Below are positions 15,913 to 24,441 of a stretch of DNA of 64,000 nucleotides, piece after piece. This stretch comes from Burkholderiaceae bacterium (GTDB lineage: Bacteria > Pseudomonadota > Gammaproteobacteria > Burkholderiales > Burkholderiaceae_C). The notes under the pieces are model-generated. The model did no database searches. It had not been told where the DNA came from and was given only the letters and a program-made list of their open reading frames with translations. Both the position numbers and the translations under genes were made by a program. The first letter of the stretch is position 1, and each line of letters opens with the position of its first letter. The stretch covers positions 1 to 64,000 of the forward strand of contig JACKLI010000001.1 in NCBI GenBank assembly GCA_024235995.1, in the 5' to 3' direction.

Positions 15913-16491
15913 ATGCCTCAAACCCAGGACGCCCCCACGGACCGGCGCGCCGCGCTGGCGCTGGCGCTGGCGCTGGCCACCGTGCTGGCCGGCTGCGCCA
16001 GCCCGCGCGCGCCCATCAGCACGAGCACCGGCATGGGCACGTCCGGACGGCGCGAGCCGCCCCTGCCCACGCCGGCCTCGGGCCCGCCGCTGGCGATCAA
16101 CCCCGGCGAACGCGAGGCCGCCGTGGCGCAGGCCATGCTGCTGGTCAACACGCCCTACACCTACGGCGGCAACACGCCACGCGGCGGCTTCGACTGCAGC
16201 GGCCTGATCCAGTACGTTTTTGCGCAAATCACCGGCCACGCTCGGCGCCTGCCGCGCAGCACGGCGCAGTGGGCCGCCGTCAGCGTGCCGGTGGACGACG
16301 CACAGATGCAGCGCGGCGATCTGGTGTTCTTCAACACCAGCGGCGCGCCGTTCTCGCACATGGGCCTGTACGTGGGCGGCGAGCAGTTCGTGCACGCGCC
16401 CTCCACCGGCGGCACCGTGCGCAAGGTCAGCCTGGACAGCCGCTACTTCGCCGCGCGCTACCAAGGCGCCCGGCGCGTGTTTGCGGCGTAA
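15913..16491 (+). CDS. NlpC/P60 (C40) peptidoglycan endopeptidase lipoprotein
   Basis: A 192-residue protein if started at the ATG at 15913; a longer in-frame start at 15877 would put an odd charged tail before the signal peptide. A lipoprotein signal ends in LAGC, so it is probably anchored in the outer membrane. The C40 domain has the catalytic cysteine in GGFDCSGLIQYVF and histidines in SHMGLYVG and FVHAP. Such enzymes cut the D-Glu-diaminopimelate bond of the stem peptide. It is monocistronic, between its own promoter and a shared terminator. Confidence 0.9.
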   Translation: MPQTQDAPTDRRAALALALALATVLAGCASPRAPISTSTGMGTSGRREPPLPTPASGPPLAINPGEREAAVAQAMLLVNTPYTYGGNTPRGGFDCSGLIQYVFAQITGHARRLPRSTAQWAAVSVPVDDAQMQRGDLVFFNTSGAPFSHMGLYVGGEQFVHAPSTGGTVRKVSLDSRYFAARYQGARRVFAA

Positions 16492-16520
16492 AAAAACCGC
16501 AGGGGTCGCCTGCGGTTTTT
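16491..16520. terminator. Bidirectional intrinsic terminator
   Basis: Stem CCGCAGG (16497-16503) / CCTGCGG (16509-16515) with loop GGTCG, flanked by A6 on the left and T5 on the right. It can therefore end both the rightward NlpC/P60 transcript and the leftward metK transcript. Confidence 0.85.
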
Positions 16521-16534
16521 GGGGTTTGCGGGCC

Positions 16535-17740
16535 CTAAGCCAGCGCCGGCTCCTTCAGCCCCGCCGCTGCACGCAGCGCGGCCGCCTTGTCGGTCTTTTC
16601 CCAGGTGAACTCGGGCTCGTCGCGGCCGAAGTGGCCGTAGGCGGCCGTCTTCTGATAGATCGGGCGCAGCAGGTCAAGCATCTGGATGATGCCCTTGGGA
16701 CGCAGGTCGAAGTGCGCGCGCACCAGCTTGGCGATCTGCTCGTCGGGGATCACGCCCGTGCCTTCGGTGTAGACGGTGATGTTCATCGGCTCGGCCACGC
16801 CGATGGCGTAGGCCACCTGGATCTGGCACTGGCGCGCCAGGCCCGCGGCCACGATGTTCTTGGCCACGTAGCGCGCGGCGTAGGCGGCGCTGCGGTCCAC
16901 CTTGGTCGGGTCCTTGCCGCTGAAGGCGCCGCCGCCGTGCGGGCAGGCGCCGCCGTAGGTGTCGACGATGATCTTGCGCCCGGTCAGGCCGCAGTCGCCC
17001 TGCGGGCCGCCCACCACGAAGCGGCCGGTGGGGTTGACCAGATAGCGCGTGCCCTTGAGCCACTCCTTGGGCAGCACCGGCTTGATGATTTCCTCCACCA
17101 CCGCCTCGACGAAGCTGGCCTTCATCTTGGTGGCCGTCTCGCTCTGGTCGGGGCTGTGCTGGGTGGAGAGCACCACGGTGTCGATGCCGTGCGGCTTGCC
17201 GTCCACGTAGCGCATGGTCACCTGGCTCTTGGCGTCGGGGCGCAGAAAGGGCAGCGCCCCGCTCTTGCGCAGCTGCGCCTGGCGCTCGACCAGGCGGTGC
17301 GCGTAGTAGATGGGCGCGGGCATCAGCGTGTCGGTCTCGTCGCAGGCGTAGCCGAACATCAGGCCCTGGTCGCCCGCGCCGGTGTTCAGGTGGTCGTCTG
17401 ACGCATGGTCCACGCCCTGCGCGATGTCGTTGCTCTGCTTGTCGTAGGCCACCAGCACCGCGCAGCCCTTGTAGTCGATGCCGTACTCGGTGTTGTCGTA
17501 GCCGATGCGCTGGATGGTGTCGCGCGCCACCTGGATGTAGTCCACGTGCGCGTTGGTGGTGATCTCGCCGGCCAGCACCACCAGGCCGGTGTTGGTCAGC
17601 GTCTCGGCGGCCACGCGCGAGCGCGGGTCCTGCGCGTAGATGGCGTCGAGAATGGCGTCGGAGATTTGGTCCGCCACCTTGTCCGGATGGCCCTCGGAGA
17701 CGGACTCGGAGGTGAAGAGAAAGCTGTTGGCCAGATCCAT
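16535..17740 (-). CDS. metK: S-adenosylmethionine synthetase
   Basis: A 401-residue enzyme making S-adenosylmethionine from methionine and ATP. Conserved parts are FTSESVSEGHPDKVADQISD (residues 8-27, with the ATP-binding His), the GAGDQGLMFGYA loop (about 125-136), and the GGGAFSGKDPTKVDRSAAY segment holding the P-loop-like motif. Length is as usual (about 385-400). The ATG at 17738-17740 follows AGGAGTTTATTCA, a strong ribosome site. The gene has a leader of about 130 bases that looks structured. Confidence 0.96.
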   Translation of the reverse strand: MDLANSFLFTSESVSEGHPDKVADQISDAILDAIYAQDPRSRVAAETLTNTGLVVLAGEITTNAHVDYIQVARDTIQRIGYDNTEYGIDYKGCAVLVAYDKQSNDIAQGVDHASDDHLNTGAGDQGLMFGYACDETDTLMPAPIYYAHRLVERQAQLRKSGALPFLRPDAKSQVTMRYVDGKPHGIDTVVLSTQHSPDQSETATKMKASFVEAVVEEIIKPVLPKEWLKGTRYLVNPTGRFVVGGPQGDCGLTGRKIIVDTYGGACPHGGGAFSGKDPTKVDRSAAYAARYVAKNIVAAGLARQCQIQVAYAIGVAEPMNITVYTEGTGVIPDEQIAKLVRAHFDLRPKGIIQMLDLLRPIYQKTAAYGHFGRDEPEFTWEKTDKAAALRAAAGLKEPALA

Positions 17741-17878
17741 TGAATAAACTCCTGCAGTTTGAACACTTGCGTTGCCAAACCGGTGGGAGCTCTGGCGAAC
17801 GCTTTAGCAGACCTTGTTTAACGTCGCCCTGCAAGTAGTTCCATAACTCGGCGACCCACGCATTTTAGTCCTTTGCCC
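17741..17878 (-). promoter_or_regulatory. metK leader and divergent promoter region
   Basis: On the minus strand a TAAAAT box (17863-17868) would start a transcript of about 115 bases before metK. The leader can fold: GGCGA (17845-17849) pairs with TCGCC (17815-17819), and GTTTG (17776-17780) with CAAAC (17757-17761), with the ribosome site just below. A methionine- or SAM-responsive element is possible, but I could not match it to a known riboswitch class. The lpxL-like gene starts on the other strand. Confidence 0.4.
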
Positions 17879-18712
17879 ATGCTCACGTTGTATCGCCTTG
17901 CGTCCCGGTGGCCCTTGGGGCTGCTGCACGCCCTGGGCGCCGCGCTGGGCTGGCTGACCTGGCTGGCCTCGCCCACCTACCGGCGCCGCTTTGCCGAGAA
18001 CTCGGCGCGCGCCGGCTACCGCCTGGCCCAGGTGCGCGCCGCCGTGGCCCACGCCGGGCGCATGGCGGCCGAGACGCCGCGCCTGTGGTTCGGCGCGCCG
18101 GTACCCGTGCAGTGGGACGGCGCCGAGCTGATCGAAGCGGCCTACGCCGCCGGCCGCGGCATCGTCTACCTCACCCCGCACATGGGCTGCTTCGAGATCA
18201 CCGCCCAGGGCGCGGCCACGCGCTTCGGCGCCGCGCACGGGCCCATCACCGTGCTGTACCGGCCCGCGCGCCAGGCGGCGCTGGCCCAGGTGCTTGCAAC
18301 GGCCCGCCAGCGCGAGGGCCTGCAGACCGCGCCCACCACCCTGGCCGGCGTGCGCCAGATGATCCGCGCGCTGCGCGCCGGTCAGGCCGTGGGCCTGCTG
18401 CCCGACCAGGTGCCGCCCGAGGGCCAGGGCCTGTGGACGCCGTTTTTCGGCCAGCCGGCCTACACCATGACCCTGGCCGCCCGCCTGCTGCAGCAGACCG
18501 GCGCCACGCCGCTCCTGGCCTGGGGCGAGCGCCTGCCGCGCGCACGCGGCTACTGCATCCACCTGCAGCCCTTTCCCGAGCCCCTGAGCAGCGATCTGCC
18601 AACCGCCGTTGGCCAGATCAACCGTGCCATGGAGCAGCTCATCGCCCAGTGCCCCGGGCAATACCTGTGGGGCTACGGGCGCTACAAGACACCGCGAAAG
18701 GCCACCCCATGA
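17879..18712 (+). CDS. Lipid A lauroyl/myristoyl acyltransferase family protein (first)
   Basis: A 277-residue LpxL/HtrB-type acyltransferase that adds a secondary acyl chain to the lipid A precursor at the inner membrane. The catalytic HX4E box is HMGCFE (His101, Glu106); the family's substrate loop LPDQVPP and the late PGQYLWGYGRYK are also present. A hydrophobic N-terminal anchor precedes it. The ATG at 17879 was preferred over a TTG two codons upstream. Its end overlaps a 21-codon ORF that links it to a second acyltransferase gene. Confidence 0.9.
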   Translation: MLTLYRLASRWPLGLLHALGAALGWLTWLASPTYRRRFAENSARAGYRLAQVRAAVAHAGRMAAETPRLWFGAPVPVQWDGAELIEAAYAAGRGIVYLTPHMGCFEITAQGAATRFGAAHGPITVLYRPARQAALAQVLATARQREGLQTAPTTLAGVRQMIRALRAGQAVGLLPDQVPPEGQGLWTPFFGQPAYTMTLAARLLQQTGATPLLAWGERLPRARGYCIHLQPFPEPLSSDLPTAVGQINRAMEQLIAQCPGQYLWGYGRYKTPRKATP

Positions 18713-18774
18713 GCGCGCCGGGCCGCTCCCAAGCGCGAATCCCGCAGCGCATGGCGCGGAGGGTAGTCCAGTGA
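18709..18774 (+). CDS. Possible 21-residue coupled small ORF
   Basis: An ATG at 18709 overlaps the upstream stop (ATGA). The frame ends in a TGA at 18772-18774 that overlaps the GTG start of the next acyltransferase (GTGA). The peptide is basic (seven Arg) with no hydrophobic stretch. A GGAGGG lies inside it, serving the next start. It probably exists to carry ribosomes between the two acyltransferase genes; whether the peptide itself has a role is unknown. Confidence 0.35.
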   Translation: MSAPGRSQARIPQRMARRVVQ

Positions 18775-19634
18775 CCGCCGCGCTGATGTTCTTCATGCGC
18801 CAGCTGGCGCGCCTGCCCCTGCCCGTGCTGCGCGCGCTGGGCGCCGGCGTGGGCCGGCTGCTGTATGCGCTGGCGCGCAAGCGCCGCCGCATCGCGCACG
18901 TCAACCTGCGCCTGTGCTATCCCGATTGGAGCGAGGCGCGCGTGCAGGCCGTGGCCCGGCGCAGCTTTGTGCTGTTCAGCCAGGCCTTCTTCGACCGCGC
19001 CTGGCTGTGGCACGCCCCGCCCGCCGTGGTGCGCCAGCGCCTGCGCATCACCGGCGCCACCGAAGACCTCACGCGCCCCGGCGCCGTGGTCATGTTCGCC
19101 CCACACTTCTACGGCATGGACGCCGGCGGCAGCGCCGTGATGGACCAGATCGAGCGGCCCGCCTGCACCATCTACTCCACCCAGAGCAACCCCGCCATCG
19201 ACGCCTGGATGCGCGCCGGCCGCCTGCGCTTTGGCCAGGCCACGCTGCTGTCGCGCCAGGAGGGCCTCAAGCCCATCGTGCGCGCGCTGCGCGAGGGCAA
19301 GATGCTGTATTTGCTGCCCGACATGGACCTGGGCCCGCAGGAGTCGATCTTCGTGCCCTTCTTCGGCATCGCCACCGCCACCGTGCCCTCGCTGCCGCGC
19401 TTTGCCAAGCTGGGCGGCGCGCGCGTGGTGCCCGTGGTCACGCGCCTGACGCCCGAAGGCTACGAGGTGCGCGTGCACCCGGCCTGGCCCAACTACCCCG
19501 GCGACGACGTGAACGCCGACACCGCGCGCATGAACGCCGAGCTGCAGGCCTGGATCGACACCATGCCCGAGCAGTACTACTGGGTGCACAAGCGCTTCAA
19601 GACTCGGCCGCCGGGGGTGCCGTCGGTGTATTGA
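18771..19634 (+). CDS. Lipid A acyltransferase family protein (second)
   Basis: A 287-residue LpxL/LpxM-type protein. The HX4D box is HFYGMD (His112, Asp117); LPDMDLGPQESIFVPFFGI and the final MPEQYYWVHKRFKTRP are family hallmarks. The GTG at 18771 follows GGAGGGTAGTCCA; an ATG five codons further (18786) is an alternative. With the gene before it, this pair would complete hexa-acylated lipid A. Which one transfers first cannot be read from the sequence. Confidence 0.9.
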   Translation: MTAALMFFMRQLARLPLPVLRALGAGVGRLLYALARKRRRIAHVNLRLCYPDWSEARVQAVARRSFVLFSQAFFDRAWLWHAPPAVVRQRLRITGATEDLTRPGAVVMFAPHFYGMDAGGSAVMDQIERPACTIYSTQSNPAIDAWMRAGRLRFGQATLLSRQEGLKPIVRALREGKMLYLLPDMDLGPQESIFVPFFGIATATVPSLPRFAKLGGARVVPVVTRLTPEGYEVRVHPAWPNYPGDDVNADTARMNAELQAWIDTMPEQYYWVHKRFKTRPPGVPSVY

Positions 19635-19683
19635 GCCGGGTGCCTGGCGCTCTTGAAGATGCGGCTGCCGGACGCGGCATCTT

Positions 19684-19740
19684 TGTATCAAAAGTGGTGC
19701 TTGCGCTTGATCGGTCCGCGCAAGCAGCTATTCATTTCGA
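19684..19740 (-). repeat. Interspersed ~55-bp repeat, copy 3
   Basis: On the minus strand it reads GAATAGCTGCTTGCGC, a GGACCGATCAAGCGCAAG middle that can pair back on TTGCGC, then CACTTTTGATAC. It follows the hydrolase gene and reaches its last codons: the TGA at 19732-19734 lies just inside the repeat. It fills most of the gap between two convergent genes. Confidence 0.65.
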
Positions 19741-20643
19741 AGCAAAAAAAGCCTCGATCTGGCCCGCCACCACCTCCGGCTGCTCGTGCACCACCCAGTG
19801 CGTGGCGCCCGGCAGGCGATGCAGCGTGAGCCGGGGCACGTACGCGTCCAGGCCGTCCAGCAGGCCCGGCAGCAGGGCCTTGTCCTCCATGGCCCACAGC
19901 ACCAGGGTCGGCACGTCCACCCGCACCCGCTCGGGCGGCGGCACCGGGATGGCGTCCGCGGCCTGCCCGGGCAGCGGCGGCTTGAGCGGGGTGACGCGGT
20001 ACAGGTTGCAGCCGCCCGTGAGGCCTTGGTCCCACACGTCGCGGTACTGCTGGCGCACGGCCTCGGTCAGCCAGCCGTGGCCCTCGGCGCCCACGCCCAT
20101 GGTGGTGAAGAAGGGCCACAGGCGGCGGTAGTCGTCGGCGGCCAGCAGGGCCTCGGCGTCGGGGCGCGCCAGGAAATGCATGTAGGCGCTGGCCTGCTGC
20201 TGCGCCGGGTTGTTTTTCAGCTCGCGCGCGAAGGTGCCGGGGTGCGGCGAGTTGATGATGACCAGGCGCTCGATGCGATCGGCATGCGCGTGCGCGGCGC
20301 CCCAGGCGAAGGCGCCGCCCCAGTCGTGCGCGACCAGGGTGTGGATGCGGCCGTCCACGCCTTCCTGCGCGGCCAGCGCCATGATGTCCTGCACCATCGG
20401 CGCGGGCTTGTAGGCGGCGGCCTCGGCCGGGGCGCTGGACTTTTCAAAGCCGCGCAGGTTGGGCGCCACGCAGCGAAAGCCGCCATGCTCGGGCTGGGCG
20501 AAGCGCTGCATCAGCGCGTCCCACACGAAGGCGCCTTCCGGAAAGCCGTGCAGAAACAGCATCAGCGGCCGCCCACGCGCGCCGGCGGCGCGGCAGCTCA
20601 GCGTGATGCCGTGCGGCAGCGTGGCATCGAAGGTTTCGATCAT
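19732..20643 (-). CDS. Alpha/beta hydrolase, epoxide-hydrolase-like
   Basis: A 303-residue alpha/beta-hydrolase. The oxyanion HGFPEG motif (about residues 32-37), the nucleophile elbow VAHDWGG (Asp, as in epoxide hydrolases and dehalogenases) and the catalytic histidine in GATHWVVHEQPE near the C-terminus are visible. The Asp nucleophile rather than Ser makes an epoxide hydrolase or haloalkane dehalogenase likely. Its start overlaps the engB stop (ATGA), so the two are co-transcribed. The C-terminal Ser-Lys and stop lie in repeat copy 3. Confidence 0.85.
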   Translation of the reverse strand: MIETFDATLPHGITLSCRAAGARGRPLMLFLHGFPEGAFVWDALMQRFAQPEHGGFRCVAPNLRGFEKSSAPAEAAAYKPAPMVQDIMALAAQEGVDGRIHTLVAHDWGGAFAWGAAHAHADRIERLVIINSPHPGTFARELKNNPAQQQASAYMHFLARPDAEALLAADDYRRLWPFFTTMGVGAEGHGWLTEAVRQQYRDVWDQGLTGGCNLYRVTPLKPPLPGQAADAIPVPPPERVRVDVPTLVLWAMEDKALLPGLLDGLDAYVPRLTLHRLPGATHWVVHEQPEVVAGQIEAFFASK

Positions 20644-21341
20644 GCGGGCTCCTCGGCGGGTTCGGCCTGCGGTGGCGGCGCATCGACCAAGGCGCGCAGC
20701 CACAGCGCCGCCGGCTCCACGCCCTGGCGCTTGAGGGCCGAAAACAGCATCACCTCGCCGCCGCCGGCCTGCAGCCGCGCGATCGACAAGGCCTTGGCCT
20801 GCTCGGCGCGCGTGAGCTTGTCGGCCTTGGTCAGCAGTACCAAGAACTTCAGCCCCTGCTCCACCCGCGGGCGGATCACGTCCAGCAGCGCCTCGTCCAG
20901 CTCCTTCAGGCCATGGCGCGGGTCGCACATCAGCACCACCGCGCGCAGGTTGGCGCGCGAGACCAGGTAGTTGGCCATCACGCGCTGCCAGCGCAGCTTG
21001 TCGGCCAGCGGCACGGCGGCGTAGCCGTAGCCGGGCAGGTCGGCCAGCACGGCGTCGGTCTGGCCCTGGCGCCCCAGGGCGAACAGGTTGATGTGCTGGG
21101 TGCGCCCGGGCTTGCGCGAGGCAAAGGCCAGCTGCGTCTGCTGCGTGAGCGTGTTGATGGCGGTGGACTTGCCGGCATTGGAGCGCCCGACGAAGGCGAT
21201 CTCGGGCGTGTCCAGCGCGGGCAGCTGGTCGAGCTGCGCGGCGGTGGTCAGAAAGCGCGCGGTGTGCAGCCAGCCCAGCGCCTGCCGGGCGGCGGGCTCC
21301 ATGCCGGGGCTGGGACAGGAAGGAGCGGGGCGAGGTGGCAT
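20640..21341 (-). CDS. engB: Ribosome biogenesis GTP-binding protein EngB/YsxC
   Basis: A 233-residue TrmE-Era-EngA-like GTPase needed for 50S assembly. P-loop GRSNAGKS (residues 52-59), G2/G3 region GRTQHINLF and DLPGYGYA, and G4 TKAD are intact. The ATG at 21341 is the longest reasonable start; an ATG at 21302 would remove 13 poorly conserved residues. It is divergent from cytochrome c4, a common arrangement in betaproteobacteria. Confidence 0.93.
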   Translation of the reverse strand: MPPRPAPSCPSPGMEPAARQALGWLHTARFLTTAAQLDQLPALDTPEIAFVGRSNAGKSTAINTLTQQTQLAFASRKPGRTQHINLFALGRQGQTDAVLADLPGYGYAAVPLADKLRWQRVMANYLVSRANLRAVVLMCDPRHGLKELDEALLDVIRPRVEQGLKFLVLLTKADKLTRAEQAKALSIARLQAGGGEVMLFSALKRQGVEPAALWLRALVDAPPPQAEPAEEPA

Positions 21342-21455
21342 GCGGCGGGCAAAGGGTCGAACCCCTTGCCGCGATTGGGGCGTTGGGGCCGGCCATTGTA
21401 GAATCACGAGGCTAAACGTCCTCCGTCCCCCTTCATTCAAAGAAGACGATCGCTC

Positions 21456-22076
21456 ATGAAGTCGCTTGCTGCCTTTCTGATCACCGCCGTGCTGGCCATG
21501 TCCGCCTCGGCCGCCGATGCGCCCGCCGCCCCCGCCAAGCCCGACCTGGCCAAGGGCAGCGCCAGCTACGGCACGGTGTGCGCCGCCTGCCACGGCGCAG
21601 ACGGCAACTCCAGCGTGCCGCTGCAGCCCACGCTGGCCCAGCAACACCCCGAGTACCTGGTCAAGCAGTTGCTGGAGTTCAAGAGCGGCGTGCGCAAGGA
21701 CCCCATCATGGTGGGCTTTGCCGGCATGCTGAGCGAACAGGACGCGCGCAACATCGCCGCGTGGCTGGCCACGCAGAAGGAAAAGCCCGGCTTCGCCAAG
21801 GAAAAGGACCTGGTGATGCTGGGCGAGAAAATCTTCCGCGGCGGCATGCAGGACCGGCACATTCCGGCCTGCGCCGGCTGCCACAGCCCCAACGGGGCGG
21901 GCATTCCGTCGCAGTACCCGCGCCTGTCGGGCCAGCACGCCGAGTACACGGCCAAGCAGCTGGCCGCCTTCCGCGATGGCAGTCGCGGCAACAGCATCCC
22001 GATGCACGACATCTCGCGCTACCTGACGGACCAGGAGATCAAGGCGGTGTCGGACTACATCGCCGGCCTGCGCTGA
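21456..22076 (+). CDS. Cytochrome c4, dihaem
   Basis: A 206-residue periplasmic protein with a cleavable signal peptide (about residues 1-19) and two CxxCH haem sites, CAACH (about 42-46) and CAGCH (about 139-143), each followed by a distal methionine region (GFAGML; NSIPMHD). It carries electrons to terminal oxidases. A TTGGGG/TAGAAT promoter (21375-21380, 21399-21404) precedes it. It lies directly upstream of the ResB/CcsA pair that matures c-type cytochromes. Confidence 0.93.
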   Translation: MKSLAAFLITAVLAMSASAADAPAAPAKPDLAKGSASYGTVCAACHGADGNSSVPLQPTLAQQHPEYLVKQLLEFKSGVRKDPIMVGFAGMLSEQDARNIAAWLATQKEKPGFAKEKDLVMLGEKIFRGGMQDRHIPACAGCHSPNGAGIPSQYPRLSGQHAEYTAKQLAAFRDGSRGNSIPMHDISRYLTDQEIKAVSDYIAGLR

Positions 22077-22118
22077 GGCGCGGAACACCGGCGCCCTGGC
22101 GCCGGCGTGCTCGACGGC

Positions 22119-22156
22119 AACCGCGCCCGGCATCGCTTGGCGCGGTTTGTTTTTTG
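22119..22156 (+). terminator. Intrinsic terminator after cytochrome c4
   Basis: Stem AACCGCGCC (22119-22127) / GGCGCGGTT (22139-22147), 11-base loop, then TTTGTTTTTTG. It would end the cytochrome c4 message before resB. Confidence 0.85.
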
Positions 22157-22278
22157 CGGTCTCACTGCCAGGAAGCCGCGGGTATGAATGAACTAAGGCG
22201 GCGGCCGGAACCTCGGCGGCCGCTGGCGGCTCCAAGGCTTTGGCCGTGGCGCTGGCACACGGCAGGCATTGCGCACAC

Positions 22279-24441
22279 ATGACGGCATCGGCAGACATCC
22301 ACGGTTACACCCCACGGCGCGGCTCGCCCGCCTTGCGCCAGGCGGTCGAGTTGCTGTCCTCGATGCGCTTTGCCATCGCGCTGCTCACCGTCATCTGCAT
22401 CGCCTCGGTGATCGGCACCGTGCTCAAGCAGCATGAGCCGGCCGCCAACTACGTCAACCAGTTCGGGCCGTTCTGGGCCGATCTGTTCCTCCGGCTCAAG
22501 CTCAACGCCGTCTACAGCGCCTGGTGGTTCCTGCTGATCCTGGCCTTCCTGGTCACCAGCACCTCGCTGTGCATCGCGCGCAACACGCCCAAGTACCTGG
22601 CGGACATGCGCACCTACAAGGAAAACATCCGCGAGCAAAGCCTGAAGGCCTTCCACCACAAGGCCGAGGGCGACGTGGCCGGCGAAGGCCCCGCCGCCAG
22701 CGCCCGGCGCATCGGCCAGCAACTGGCCGCCGGCGGCTGGAAGGTGCGCCTGCAGGAGCGCCCGCGCGAGGGCGGCGCCGGCTGGATGGTGGCGGCCAAG
22801 AAGGGCACGGCCAACAAGATCGGCTACATCGCCGCGCACAGCGCCATCGTGCTGGTGTGCCTGGGCGGGCTGCTGGACGGCGACCTGTTCGTGCGCGCCA
22901 TGACCTGGATGGGCGGCAAGTCGGTGTATGCGGGCGGCGGCATGATCGCCGACGTCAAGCCCGAGCACCGGCTGAGCTCGGCCAACCCCACCTTCCGCGG
23001 CAACCTGGTGGTGTCCGAGGGCTCGCAGTCCAGCACCGCCATCCTCAGCCAGTCCGACGGCATCCTGCTGCAGGAGCTGCCGTTCGCGGTCGAGCTCAAG
23101 AAGTTCACCGTCGACTACTACTCCACCGGCATGCCCAAGCTGTTCGCCAGCGACATCGTGATCCACGATTTCGCCACCGGCGAGAAGCACCCCACGCGCG
23201 TGGAGGTCAACCACCCGGTCAGCTACAAGGGCATCCAGATCTACCAGAGCAGCTTCGACGACGGCGGCTCGCACGTCACGCTGCGCGCGCTGCCGATGAA
23301 CGGCAGCACCAAGAGCTTCACCGTCGAGGGCACCATCGGCGGCTCCTCGCCCATCACCAACGGCAAGGACAAGATGACGCTGGAATACACCGGCCTGCGC
23401 GTCATCAACGTCGAAAACCTGTCGGACGCCACCGCCGGCAGCGCCACCGACGTGCGCCGCGTCGACCTGGGCCATGCGCTGAGCCAGCGCCTGGGCGCCG
23501 CCGACAAGAGCAGCACCGAGCGCAACCTGAAGAACGTCGGCCCCAGCATTTCGTACAAGCTGCGCGATGCCTCGGGCCAGGCGCGCGAGTACAACAACTA
23601 CATGCGCCCCATCGACATGGGCGATGGCGTGCCGGTGTTCCTGCTGGGCGTGCGCGACAGCGGCGCCGAGTCCTTCCGCTACCTGCGCGTGCCGGCCGAC
23701 GACCAGGACTCGATGGACGGCTTCATCCACCTGCTGGCGGCCCTGCACGACCCGGCCGAGCGCGCGCGCGCCGTGCAGCGCTACGTGGCCAAGGTGGTCG
23801 ATCCCAAGCGCCCCGAGCTGGCCGAGCAGCTGGCGGTGTCGGCCACGCGCGCGCTGGACCTGTTCGCCGGCGCCGGCCACGACGCCAGCACCGGCGGCGC
23901 GCCCCTGGCGGGCCTGCCGGCGGTGTCCAACTTCATCGAGACCGCGGTGCCGCCGGGCGAGCGCGAGCGCGCGGCCGAGGTGCTGTTGCGCATCCTGAAC
24001 GGCAGCCTGTTCGAGCTGGACGCGCTGGCGCGCGAGACCCACGGCCGCAAGCCTTTGAGCGAGGCCGACGACAGCACCCGCCAGTTCATGACGCAGGCCG
24101 TGCTGGCGCTGTCGGACGCGCCGCTGTACCCCTCGCCGCTGGTGTTCGAGCTCGACGCCTTCACCCCGGTGCAGGCCAGCGTGTTCCAGGTGGCGCGCGC
24201 CCCCGGCAAGAACGTGGTCTATCTGGGCTGCGCCTTGCTGATCCTGGGCGTCTTTGCCATGCTCTACATCCGCGAGCGGCGCCTGTGGGTGTGGCTCACG
24301 CCCGGCGATGCCGGCGGCAGCCACGCCATGATGGCGCTGTCGTCCAACCGCAAGACACTGGAAGCCGATCGCGAATTCGAACAACTGCGGCACCAGTTGC
24401 TGGCCGCACCCGCCGCCACCGAAGGGGACCTGAAGCCATGA
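22279..24441 (+). CDS. resB: Cytochrome c biogenesis protein ResB (Ccs1)
   Basis: A 720-residue membrane protein of System II cytochrome c maturation. N-terminal spans near residues 29-50 and 80-100, another near 190-210, a large periplasmic domain, and a final span near 640-660 (NVVYLGCALLILGVFAMLYI) give the Ccs1 layout. It works with CcsA to export haem and attach it to CxxCH sites. The ATG at 22279 is preferred; a TTG at 22240 would add 13 residues without a clear ribosome site. Its stop overlaps the ccsA start (ATGA). Confidence 0.92.
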   Translation: MTASADIHGYTPRRGSPALRQAVELLSSMRFAIALLTVICIASVIGTVLKQHEPAANYVNQFGPFWADLFLRLKLNAVYSAWWFLLILAFLVTSTSLCIARNTPKYLADMRTYKENIREQSLKAFHHKAEGDVAGEGPAASARRIGQQLAAGGWKVRLQERPREGGAGWMVAAKKGTANKIGYIAAHSAIVLVCLGGLLDGDLFVRAMTWMGGKSVYAGGGMIADVKPEHRLSSANPTFRGNLVVSEGSQSSTAILSQSDGILLQELPFAVELKKFTVDYYSTGMPKLFASDIVIHDFATGEKHPTRVEVNHPVSYKGIQIYQSSFDDGGSHVTLRALPMNGSTKSFTVEGTIGGSSPITNGKDKMTLEYTGLRVINVENLSDATAGSATDVRRVDLGHALSQRLGAADKSSTERNLKNVGPSISYKLRDASGQAREYNNYMRPIDMGDGVPVFLLGVRDSGAESFRYLRVPADDQDSMDGFIHLLAALHDPAERARAVQRYVAKVVDPKRPELAEQLAVSATRALDLFAGAGHDASTGGAPLAGLPAVSNFIETAVPPGERERAAEVLLRILNGSLFELDALARETHGRKPLSEADDSTRQFMTQAVLALSDAPLYPSPLVFELDAFTPVQASVFQVARAPGKNVVYLGCALLILGVFAMLYIRERRLWVWLTPGDAGGSHAMMALSSNRKTLEADREFEQLRHQLLAAPAATEGDLKP

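Noticed and set aside
17873..17878. TTG start for the first lipid A acyltransferase
   Set aside because: It adds only two residues, and the ATG at 17879 is the better codon.
22240..22278. TTG start for resB
   Set aside because: No ribosome site is seen and the added residues are not typical; the ATG at 22279 was kept.
22162..24393. 743-codon open frame on the minus strand across resB
   Set aside because: It is antisense to a well-supported ResB gene, has low-complexity Ala/Gly/Val/His/Arg content and no recognisable domain. Long antisense frames are common at this GC content.
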